Part shown: positions 1 through 7,087 of the stretch, one piece after another | Layout: every line of letters starts with the position of its first letter | Position numbering within the stretch: position 1 is the first letter of the stretch | Assembly: GCA_938092125.1 (NCBI GenBank) | Contig: CALKMQ010000153.1 | Span: 1-10,565 of the forward strand | Reading direction: 5' to 3' | DNA: 10,565 nucleotides | Origin: an uncultured bacterium | GTDB taxonomy: Bacteria > Fidelibacterota > Marinisomatia > Marinisomatales > UBA1611 | Made by a program: the position numbers and the translations under genes | The notes under the pieces: generated by a model | Database searches by the model: none | Told to the model about the DNA's origin: nothing | What the model saw: the letters and a program-made list of their open reading frames with translations, nothing else

Positions 1-1
1 C

Positions 2-358
2 GCAGATAATAAATCGGTGTTAGGTCTTTCCGAGGAGTTAATGGATATAAGTGAGAGAGCTAGAACTAAAAAACTAAAACCAGAAGAACTTAAAGGCGGT
101 TCCTTTACTATTTCTAGTTTGGGTGGAATTGGAGGAACAAACTTTACCCCAATTATTAACCCCCCAGAGGTAGCAATTATGGGTGTTTCTAAAAGTTCTT
201 GGAAGCCTTTATATGATTATAAAAACAAAGAAATTATTCCAACTTTTGTTATGCCATATTCATTGTCTTACGATCACCGTGTTATAGATGGTGCGCTTGG
301 TGCTTCTTTTACGACATTCTTTTCAAGATCTCTCCTTGATGTATCTACTTTCGAGTGA
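2..358 (+). CDS. aceF: Pyruvate dehydrogenase E2, dihydrolipoamide acetyltransferase, C-terminal part (5' end outside window)
   Basis: This is the end of the E2 catalytic acyltransferase domain, which moves the acetyl group from lipoyl-lysine to CoA in the cytoplasmic pyruvate dehydrogenase complex. The frame is open from base 2, so the GTG at 17 is an internal codon and not a start. The visible 118 residues contain the family blocks FTISSLGGIGGTNFTPIINP, PEVAIMGVSKS and, near the end, SYDHRVIDG. The last carries the catalytic His and Asp of the HxxxDG motif. The protein ends about where proteobacterial E2 proteins end, so the C-terminus looks intact. The lipoyl and E1/E3-binding domains must lie to the left. 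lpdA starts seven bases after the stop, which is the usual E2-E3 operon order. The DHRVIDG form favours PDH E2 of the AceF type; an E2 for another 2-oxoacid is possible but less likely. Confidence 0.93.
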   Translation, partial: ADNKSVLGLSEELMDISERARTKKLKPEELKGGSFTISSLGGIGGTNFTPIINPPEVAIMGVSKSSWKPLYDYKNKEIIPTFVMPYSLSYDHRVIDGALGASFTTFFSRSLLDVSTFE

Positions 359-364
359 TGTTAA

Positions 365-1789
365 ATGGTAAAAAATAAACGCATAGATATATTAGTAATT
401 GGTTCGGGTCCAGGTGGTTATGCAGCTGCTTTTAGAGCCGCTGATCTTGGACGAAAGGTAATGTTGGTTGATAAAGACCCAACGCTCGGAGGGGTTTGTC
501 TTAATAGGGGTTGTATTCCTTCAAAAACACTTTTGCACATAGCAAAGGTTTTAGAAGAGGCAGAGTCTTTAAAAAAAATGGGTGTTACTTTTTCTAAACC
601 AAAAATAGATATTGATTCTGTAAGAGACTGGAAAAACAAGGTCGTTTCACAATTGTCAAATGGAATTGGCCAAATGGCAAAAACTAGAAAGGTTGAAACT
701 GTACAAGCAGAAGCAACTTTTTTATCAGATACAGAAGTTGAATTAAAAACAGATTTAAAAAAAGAAACTATCACGTTTGACCATTGTATTATTGCTGCTG
801 GATCATCTTCGTCAGTTATACCTGGAATTCCATTTGAAAATGAAAATGTGTTAACCTCAAAGACAGCACTCGATCTCAAGAAAATTCCAAACAGTCTTCT
901 TGTCATTGGTGGTGGCTATATTGGTTTAGAAATGGGAACGGTGTTTAGCGCTTTAGGTGCATCTGTAAGTGTTGCAGAGTTTTTACCTAACCTACTTCCT
1001 GGCGCTGATCCAGATTTAGTAAAACCACTGGCTCGAAAATTAAAAAAAGAATTCAATCAAATTTTATTATCTACAAAAATTACTAAAGTTGAAGAATCTT
1101 CTACTGGAGGTTTGAGCGTTTCAATGGAACGCGATGGAAAAGAAAATATTGAAACATATGATCAGGTTTTGGTTTCTGTTGGTAGGAGGCCTAACACAAA
1201 TAAAATGGGAGTAAACACGACAGGTATAAAAGTAGATAAACAAGGTTTTATATCTGTTGATAAATATCAAAAAACAACTGTCGATAATATATATGCAATT
1301 GGTGATATTGTCGGAAACCCTATGTTAGCTCACAAAGCTACTCATGAGGGAAAAGTCGCGGCTGAAGTGATATGTGGTTTGCCTGCCGCTTTTGACGCAA
1401 AAGCTATTCCAGCAGTTATTTTTACAGATCCAGAAATTGCTTGGGTAGGTTTAACCGAAACTGAAGCAAAAGAAAAATCAATTTCTTATGAAAAAGGCGA
1501 GTTTCCTTGGGCAGCTAGTGGTAAGTCTTTGGCCTTAGGCAGAAATGAAGGGCGAACAAAAATTCTTTTTGATAAAGAAACAAAAAGGACAATTGGTGTT
1601 GGAATAGTTGGTCCTAATGCTGGTGATTTAATATCTGAAGGAGCGTTAGCTATTGAAATGGGTGCAGACGCTGAAGATATTAGTTTAACAGTTCACCCTC
1701 ACCCAACACTAGGAGAGACATTTGCAAATGCGGCTGAAGTTTTTGAAGGAACCGTTACAGATTTATATATACCAAAAAAAACCAGTTAA
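365..1789 (+). CDS. lpdA: Dihydrolipoyl dehydrogenase (E3 of 2-oxoacid dehydrogenase complexes)
   Basis: This FAD flavoenzyme reoxidises the dihydrolipoyl group of E2 and passes electrons to NAD+. It has 474 aa, the same length as E. coli Lpd. Domains in order: an N-terminal FAD-binding Rossmann motif GSGPGG (residues 13-18); the redox-active disulfide in CLNRGCIPSK with C45 and C50; an NAD-binding GGGYIG (182-187); the second FAD motif with GD at 313-314; and a C-terminal dimerisation domain with HPHPTLGE (444-451). In that last motif H446 and E451 match the catalytic His-Glu pair that acts across the dimer. All key residues are present. The ATG at 365 is seven bases after the E2 stop and the FAD motif follows at the normal distance. 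No strong Shine-Dalgarno sequence is visible, so coupling to E2 translation is plausible. It probably serves the PDH complex and may be shared with other 2-oxoacid dehydrogenases. Confidence 0.97.
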   Translation: MVKNKRIDILVIGSGPGGYAAAFRAADLGRKVMLVDKDPTLGGVCLNRGCIPSKTLLHIAKVLEEAESLKKMGVTFSKPKIDIDSVRDWKNKVVSQLSNGIGQMAKTRKVETVQAEATFLSDTEVELKTDLKKETITFDHCIIAAGSSSSVIPGIPFENENVLTSKTALDLKKIPNSLLVIGGGYIGLEMGTVFSALGASVSVAEFLPNLLPGADPDLVKPLARKLKKEFNQILLSTKITKVEESSTGGLSVSMERDGKENIETYDQVLVSVGRRPNTNKMGVNTTGIKVDKQGFISVDKYQKTTVDNIYAIGDIVGNPMLAHKATHEGKVAAEVICGLPAAFDAKAIPAVIFTDPEIAWVGLTETEAKEKSISYEKGEFPWAASGKSLALGRNEGRTKILFDKETKRTIGVGIVGPNAGDLISEGALAIEMGADAEDISLTVHPHPTLGETFANAAEVFEGTVTDLYIPKKTS

Positions 1790-1817
1790 AAACCTTTAAC
1801 TCAATCGTATTATAATT

Positions 1818-2273
1818 TTGCCATCTGAAATTATACTAATTGCAGCAGTGACAGTAGATGGTTTCATTGCTAGACATAGTAACGAAATAACAACTTGGAC
1901 AAAAGACCTACCACTATTTAAAAAACAGACGATGGGGTATCCAATTATTATGGGTACCAATACTAAAAACACAATAGCTCATGAATTAAAAGGTCGAAAG
2001 GTAATAGTAGTAAAAAGAAATGATAACCCAAAAGATGTTTTAAAAAACATTTCATCAAAAAAATGTTTTGTTGTTGGTGGTGGTAAAACGTATTCTAGGT
2101 TTTACCCTTTTTTAACTGACGTATATATTACACCACATCCACACATATTTGGTGAAGGTGTTCCTCTTTTTTCTGATAAAGTAAAAAATTCAGACCTTAC
2201 ATTTGTTAACCTAATTGAGGTTCCTAAGCGGGTTGGAATTTATCAATATCAATATAAAATAATTAAAAGATGA
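1818..2273 (+). CDS. Small DHFR/RibD C-terminal-like reductase (TTG start)
   Basis: This 151-aa protein has the dihydrofolate reductase fold pattern. It opens with IILIAAVTVDGFIA (residues 5-18), followed by PIIMG (42-46), GRKVIVV (59-65), VVGGGKTY (85-92) and GEGVPLF (112-118). Aligned by eye to E. coli FolA, W27, D30 and T105 fall on Trp22, Asp27 and Thr113, and the GGG block matches the NADPH-binding glycines. The VDGFIA and GEGVPLF wording is closer to the RibD C-terminal family (riboflavin pathway reductase and YyaP-like proteins). It could therefore be a true DHFR or a stand-alone RibD_C reductase; an NADPH-dependent pterin or pyrimidine reductase is the safest call. TTG at 1818 is the only usual start codon between the in-frame stop at 1797 and the conserved first strand. 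No Shine-Dalgarno is seen. It lies 28 bases after lpdA and overlaps the next gene by four bases. Confidence 0.8.
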   Translation: MPSEIILIAAVTVDGFIARHSNEITTWTKDLPLFKKQTMGYPIIMGTNTKNTIAHELKGRKVIVVKRNDNPKDVLKNISSKKCFVVGGGKTYSRFYPFLTDVYITPHPHIFGEGVPLFSDKVKNSDLTFVNLIEVPKRVGIYQYQYKIIKR

Positions 2274-3874
2274 GAAGACTGTTTCTGATATTATGTTTCT
2301 TATCGTTAGGGTTTTCTATAGATATAACCTCAGGTGGAAAATTAAGTAAAAATCAAATAGGAGTAGATGTTAGGCATTATGATATAAGGCTAAAAGTTGA
2401 CTCAAAAAGAAAAATGATATCTGGACATGTTGATATAAAGATTAAGGTAATTGATGAAGTAAGGTTTATAGAATTAGATCTATTAAATCAATATTTTATA
2501 TCAAAGGTAATGATAGATGGTGTTACAACTCCTTTTAAACATCGTGACAATACTATATTTATAAAAGCTCAAGACGCTGAAATTAATTCTACAATTTTAG
2601 TTACTGTAGAATATAAAGGAAAGCCTCCAATAGCGGAAAACCCTCCATGGGATGGTGGGTTTACGTGGAGCAAAAGCAAAGATGGTTATCCCTGGATTGG
2701 TGTTTCATGTCAGGCCAATGGTTCTCATCTTTGGTACCCATCTAAAGAACACCCAAGTGATGAACCAGAAAGTGCTGAAATTCATATTACGGTTCCAAAG
2801 CCACTATCTGTAGCATCTAATGGAAACCTTCAAAGTATAAAAGAACATAAAAACAAATGGACAACATGGCATTGGAGCACAAGATATAGTATTAATCCAT
2901 ATAATATAAACTTTACAGTTGGGCATTTTGAGTTAATCGAAAGAATTGTTCCATCATTAGGAAAGCCTTTAAGAGTTCAGTTTTATGTGTTGAAAGAAAA
3001 TCTAGAAGGCGCTCAAAAACTATTAGATCAAGTTGAAATATTTGTTGAGTTTTTCACAAGAAACTTCGGACAGTTTCCTTGGATCGAAGAAAAACTGGGA
3101 CTTGTAAATACACCATATTTTGGCATGGAACATCAAACTATGATTGCCTATGGAAACGATTATAAAAAAAACGAAAAAGGATATGACTTTTTATTGTTTC
3201 ACGAAATGGCTCATGAGTGGTGGGGAAATTACTTAAGTGTTAGTGATTGGTCAGATTTTTGGATAAACGAGGGTTTTGCCGTTTATTGTGAGGCATTATA
3301 TATTGAAGAAAAATATGGTTTTGAAGAGTATAATGCGTTTTTTACTAAAAATATTTCAAAAAAGATACCACAAAGCAAACCCGTTGTTTTAGAAAGAAAC
3401 GCTACAATGAGTCAGGTTTTTGGTTTGGATCCGTATTATAAGGGGGCTTTTGTTTTGCATATGCTTCGATACTTAGTTGGAGATGAAAAGTTTTTTAAAA
3501 TCTTAAAAGAATTATTACATTCAAAAAAAGACCTTCCTAATAATCAGATAACAACTAGTGATTTTATTGATATTGTTCATAATGTAATTGAAACAAATAT
3601 TGATTGGTTTTTTAAAGTATATCTATATGAAAACCAATACCCTATTATTAATCAAAAAATTAGTCACGGATCAAATCATACGTTTATTGAGCTTTATTGG
3701 GAAAACAGCAATTTTTCTATGCCAGTTGAAGTTTTTTATAAATCAAATATTGGGTTTACTAAAAAAAAACTGGTTTTATCAAACGAACCAATAATGATAG
3801 CGATTCCTCAATATAACAAAATCAGAATTGATCCTGATAAAAGAGTTCTATTAACAATTAACAAAAAAGAGTAA
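2270..3874 (+). CDS. M1-family zinc metallopeptidase (aminopeptidase), exported
   Basis: This 534-aa protein is predicted to be a zinc aminopeptidase that removes N-terminal residues from peptides. The N-terminus has two Arg then a hydrophobic stretch (about residues 4-15), with a plausible cleavage site near residue 16; there is no lipobox. Residues about 30-215 form the M1 N-terminal beta domain. The catalytic domain has GMEHQT at 285-290 in place of the classic GAMEN, a zinc site HEMAH (H311, E312, H315) and the third ligand E334 exactly 18 residues after H315 in NEGFAVY. The transition-state Tyr falls in DPYYKGA; Y389 best matches the YxKG form. It is short for M1: after the catalytic domain only a small beta-type domain (about 470-534) remains, and the long helical C-terminal domain of PepN-type enzymes is absent. 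Its ATG overlaps the preceding TGA (ATGA), suggesting translational coupling. Peptide scavenging in the periplasm is an inference. Confidence 0.92.
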   Translation: MRRLFLILCFLSLGFSIDITSGGKLSKNQIGVDVRHYDIRLKVDSKRKMISGHVDIKIKVIDEVRFIELDLLNQYFISKVMIDGVTTPFKHRDNTIFIKAQDAEINSTILVTVEYKGKPPIAENPPWDGGFTWSKSKDGYPWIGVSCQANGSHLWYPSKEHPSDEPESAEIHITVPKPLSVASNGNLQSIKEHKNKWTTWHWSTRYSINPYNINFTVGHFELIERIVPSLGKPLRVQFYVLKENLEGAQKLLDQVEIFVEFFTRNFGQFPWIEEKLGLVNTPYFGMEHQTMIAYGNDYKKNEKGYDFLLFHEMAHEWWGNYLSVSDWSDFWINEGFAVYCEALYIEEKYGFEEYNAFFTKNISKKIPQSKPVVLERNATMSQVFGLDPYYKGAFVLHMLRYLVGDEKFFKILKELLHSKKDLPNNQITTSDFIDIVHNVIETNIDWFFKVYLYENQYPIINQKISHGSNHTFIELYWENSNFSMPVEVFYKSNIGFTKKKLVLSNEPIMIAIPQYNKIRIDPDKRVLLTINKKE

Positions 3875-3903
3875 AGTCCCGTTCTAAACCAAATGAACTA
3901 CAA

Positions 3904-6300
3904 ATGAAAAACAAACTTTTTTCTATAACGGTAATATTTATTATTTCGATAATATACTGGTATTTTATTCATCCAACACCAAAATATGAAGGTCACTATT
4001 CAATAGCTGGGCTTAATAAGTCTGTAGATATTTATACGGATAATTTTGGTGTACCACATCTTTTTGCTCAAAACGAAGAAGATTTGTTTTATGCCGCTGG
4101 TTATTACGCAGCTAGAGACAGACTGTTTCAAATGTCGATAGTTAATTTTTCTGTACGGGGAGAATTATCATACGCTCTTGGAGATGAATTACTTGAAAGT
4201 GATATTTACCTTAGAACCTGGAGAATACACGACACAGCAAAAAAATTAGTTAAAGAACTAGATACTGAAACAGTCTCTTTGATAAACGCATTTTGTGCGG
4301 GTATAAATTATCGAATTGAGGAGGTGTACAACGACCTACCAATTGAATTTAAAATACTTCAATTAAAACCACCTATTTGGAATCCTTCTATTGTTACGGG
4401 ATATTCAAGAATGATGGCACGAGAAATGTCATCTTCTTGGAAACCAGAAATTGTTTTCGGTGCAATTGAGAATTATTTTGGAAAAGAAAAACTAAAAGAA
4501 GTATATCCACATTATGCTGATAACTATCCAACTATAACAAAAAAACTTAAAACAGTTAATAATAATTCTTTTTCAAAAATCATGGATCAAGAATTATTAC
4601 TTGAAAAATTACTTGGTTATAATTCTTCTGTTTCTGGTTCTAATAATTGGGTTGTTTCGGGTAAACGAACAGAATCCGGGAAACCTTTATTAGCGAATGA
4701 TCCTCATTTAAAATTCACACAACCTCCAAGGTGGTATGAAATGCACTTAAAAGGAGGTCGATTCAATGTAAGTGGTCTTTGTTTAGCTGGGATTCCTATG
4801 CCAATTATAGGTCAAAACGAACATATCGCTTGGGGTTTAACAAACTCAATGGTTGATGATATGGATTTTTTTATTGAGACAATAAACCCAGAAAACTCAA
4901 ACCAATACCTATATAATAATAGTTATCAAGACATGATGGTAATTACAGAAAAAATCCCATTAAAAAATGATAAGGACACAACAATTACAATTAGGTTAAC
5001 TCACCACGGACCAATTATCACGGATGTACATAGTTTGATAAATGAGGATACTGTTGCGCTCTCTATGGCCTGGACTGGCAACTGGTTAACGAAAGAAATT
5101 GATGGGTTATTTGGTTTGGCCACCTCAAAAAACTGGGAAGATTTTTCTAAAGCTGTAAAAAACTTTGGTGTTCCTGGTCAAAACATTGTTTATGCTGATG
5201 TATTTGGTAATATAGGCTGGAGGCCCGCTGTTTATGTTCCGATTAGAAAAGAAGGGTCAAGTCTTATACCTAGGCCGGGTCACGACCCTGATTATGATTG
5301 GGAAGGGAGAGTTCCATATAAAGAGATGCCTTACTTGTTTAATCCTGAATCAGGGTATATATCAACCGCTAACAATAAAACTATTGATGACACATTTCCA
5401 TATTATATAAGCGGTTTATGGGCCGATCCTAGTAGAGCACAACAAATTGTTTCTCGACTGGATACTTTAAGAGCGGCAAGCGTTGATGATATGAAATCAA
5501 TTCAACTTGATTACACCTCTTTATTTGCTAAAGAAATTACACCTTACTTTCTATCCGTAAATATTACAAAGGAAAACGAAAAAATAAATAAGTCTATAGA
5601 AATACTTAAGGATTGGGATTTTATAGAAAGTCCCGATTCAAAAGGTGCGCTTATATTTCACTCAGTTCTTCGTCAACTAGTGATTGAATTATTTGGTGAT
5701 GAGCTATCATTACTGGGAGATAAATACTTAGAAGCTTTTACCTCGATGAAGTATTTACACAGTAGAAGTCTAAGAAAAATTTTGGCAGAGGGGTCATCTT
5801 CATGGGTGGATGATATAAGAACAAAAGGAAAAATAGAAACGCTTGAAGAAGTACTAAAAAGATCAGTCATTAACGGTATAGAAGACATTGAAAATATAGT
5901 AGGACACAATATGAAAAATTGGGAATGGGGAAGAGCTCACTACTTAAAACATGAACACAAAATGGGAAGTAAGAAAATTTTAGATTGGGTATTTGGTTTT
6001 AATGTTGGTCCATATTCCTCCGGAGGTTCAGATAAATCACCAAACGCTGGTTCTTATTCTTTTAACAAACCATATGCTCAAACAGCAGGTGCTTCAATGA
6101 GGCGTGTAGTGGATTTTAGTAATATGAATGAGACACAGCAAATTATTCCCACAGGTCAATCAGGTTTATACAACAGTAAACATTACGATGACCAAGCTGA
6201 TTTATATCATAGCGGTAAATATAGGACTACCTGGTTTGAAGAAACATATATAAGAGAAGGCAAAGAATTTAGAAGGTTAACACTTCTACCTTTAAAATGA
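3904..6300 (+). CDS. Penicillin acylase family Ntn hydrolase, membrane-anchored precursor
   Basis: This 798-aa precursor belongs to the penicillin amidase family (peptidase family S45), which hydrolyses amide bonds of N-acylated compounds after self-cleavage into two chains. An uncleaved-looking hydrophobic segment at about residues 5-22 suggests a signal anchor with the enzyme outside the inner membrane. The alpha-chain region contains AARDRLFQM, a family hallmark. A spacer ends at SG before SNNWVVSG; S246 would be the N-terminal nucleophile of the beta chain. Position 23 of that chain is His (H268 in ANDPHL), as in cephalosporin and acyl-homoserine-lactone acylases. STANNK places the expected oxyanion Asn at about N490. 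The C-terminal blocks NAGSYSF, GASMRRVVDF and IPTGQSG are also typical. The natural substrate cannot be read from sequence; N-acyl amino acids, peptides or acyl-homoserine lactones are all possible. It starts 29 bases after the M1 gene, without a Shine-Dalgarno, and overlaps the GDPD gene. Confidence 0.93.
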   Translation: MKNKLFSITVIFIISIIYWYFIHPTPKYEGHYSIAGLNKSVDIYTDNFGVPHLFAQNEEDLFYAAGYYAARDRLFQMSIVNFSVRGELSYALGDELLESDIYLRTWRIHDTAKKLVKELDTETVSLINAFCAGINYRIEEVYNDLPIEFKILQLKPPIWNPSIVTGYSRMMAREMSSSWKPEIVFGAIENYFGKEKLKEVYPHYADNYPTITKKLKTVNNNSFSKIMDQELLLEKLLGYNSSVSGSNNWVVSGKRTESGKPLLANDPHLKFTQPPRWYEMHLKGGRFNVSGLCLAGIPMPIIGQNEHIAWGLTNSMVDDMDFFIETINPENSNQYLYNNSYQDMMVITEKIPLKNDKDTTITIRLTHHGPIITDVHSLINEDTVALSMAWTGNWLTKEIDGLFGLATSKNWEDFSKAVKNFGVPGQNIVYADVFGNIGWRPAVYVPIRKEGSSLIPRPGHDPDYDWEGRVPYKEMPYLFNPESGYISTANNKTIDDTFPYYISGLWADPSRAQQIVSRLDTLRAASVDDMKSIQLDYTSLFAKEITPYFLSVNITKENEKINKSIEILKDWDFIESPDSKGALIFHSVLRQLVIELFGDELSLLGDKYLEAFTSMKYLHSRSLRKILAEGSSSWVDDIRTKGKIETLEEVLKRSVINGIEDIENIVGHNMKNWEWGRAHYLKHEHKMGSKKILDWVFGFNVGPYSSGGSDKSPNAGSYSFNKPYAQTAGASMRRVVDFSNMNETQQIIPTGQSGLYNSKHYDDQADLYHSGKYRTTWFEETYIREGKEFRRLTLLPLK

Positions 6301-7085
6301 TTCTAGTTTGTTTTGTTCTTTTACTAACAGTTGTTAGTTATTTAAGATATTGGCGTGGTCGAGGAATGAAAGGTTTTTATTCTTCAGAACCGATGCTTTT
6401 TTCTCATAGAGGTGTTACCAGCGATTATCCAGAAAACACATTAGAAGCATATAAAGAATCTGAAAAAAGAGGGTTTAATGGTATAGAACTCGATATAATC
6501 TCCTCAAGAGATGGTGTGTTATATTGTTCTCACAATCATCAACTTGAGCAAGAAACAGATTCGTCTGGGTACATACATCAAATGATTTCAACAAAATTAG
6601 ATAAAATAAAAACAGGGGTATTTTCTCATCCAAACAATCAAAAAAATATCCCCAAAATAGAAGACGTTTTTAATAATATGTCAGATAATATTAGGCTAAA
6701 TATAGAAATTAAGTTTTCAGGTCTTTTTGATTTTTCAACAATTTCAGCGCTCAAAACATTTTTAAAAAAAAATAAAGTAAGACAAAAAATTTTAATATCT
6801 TCATTTAATCCCCTTATAGTTTTTTATTCAAGATGGTTAATACCTCGTGTTAAAACGGGGTTTTTATTTGAAAATATAAACATGTTAAAATGGATGAACT
6901 TTTGTCATCCCGATTGTATACATCCACGAGCTGATTTTTTAAAGAAAGAACTAATAGGTATATGTAAGAAGAAAAATGTTTTTATTAATACTTGGACTGT
7001 GAATTCAGAATCTTCTATTGACTTCTGTAAAAAACTAGGGGTTAGCGGAATAATTACAGATATGAGTAAAGGGATAAACGAATGA
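6297..7085 (+). CDS. Glycerophosphodiester phosphodiesterase (GDPD family), membrane-anchored
   Basis: This 262-aa TIM-barrel enzyme of the GDPD/UgpQ family is expected to hydrolyse glycerophosphodiesters to glycerol 3-phosphate and an alcohol. A hydrophobic segment at about residues 2-15 followed by basic residues (RYWRGR) looks like an N-terminal membrane anchor. Family motifs in order: SHRG (H37), PENTLEAY, GIELDI with E64 and D66 as metal ligands, H79 at the usual HD position, LNIEIK, ILISSFNP, and INTWTVN followed by GVSGIITD at the end. The residue after H79 is Asn (N80) where many relatives have Asp, and the block reads HNHQLEQETDSSG. The start ATG overlaps the acylase stop (ATGA), so translation is probably coupled. 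This is the last gene of the plus-strand cluster. With only the family motifs, the exact headgroup and whether it acts on lipids or on free diesters are not known. Confidence 0.92.
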   Translation: MILVCFVLLLTVVSYLRYWRGRGMKGFYSSEPMLFSHRGVTSDYPENTLEAYKESEKRGFNGIELDIISSRDGVLYCSHNHQLEQETDSSGYIHQMISTKLDKIKTGVFSHPNNQKNIPKIEDVFNNMSDNIRLNIEIKFSGLFDFSTISALKTFLKKNKVRQKILISSFNPLIVFYSRWLIPRVKTGFLFENINMLKWMNFCHPDCIHPRADFLKKELIGICKKKNVFINTWTVNSESSIDFCKKLGVSGIITDMSKGINE

Positions 7086-7087
7086 TA

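Noticed and set aside
17..19. GTG as start of a small 113-aa protein
   Set aside because: The frame is open upstream to base 2 and encodes continuous E2 catalytic-domain sequence, so this is an internal Val codon of aceF.
418..906. 162-codon open frame on the minus strand inside lpdA
   Set aside because: It lies wholly within a strongly conserved gene and its translation shows no recognisable domain, so it is a shadow frame.
1811..1816. TATAAT resembling a -10 promoter box just before the TTG start at 1818
   Set aside because: There is no -35-like hexamer at 16-18 bases upstream, and a transcript starting downstream of it would begin after the TTG. The region is AT-rich, so chance is the simplest explanation.
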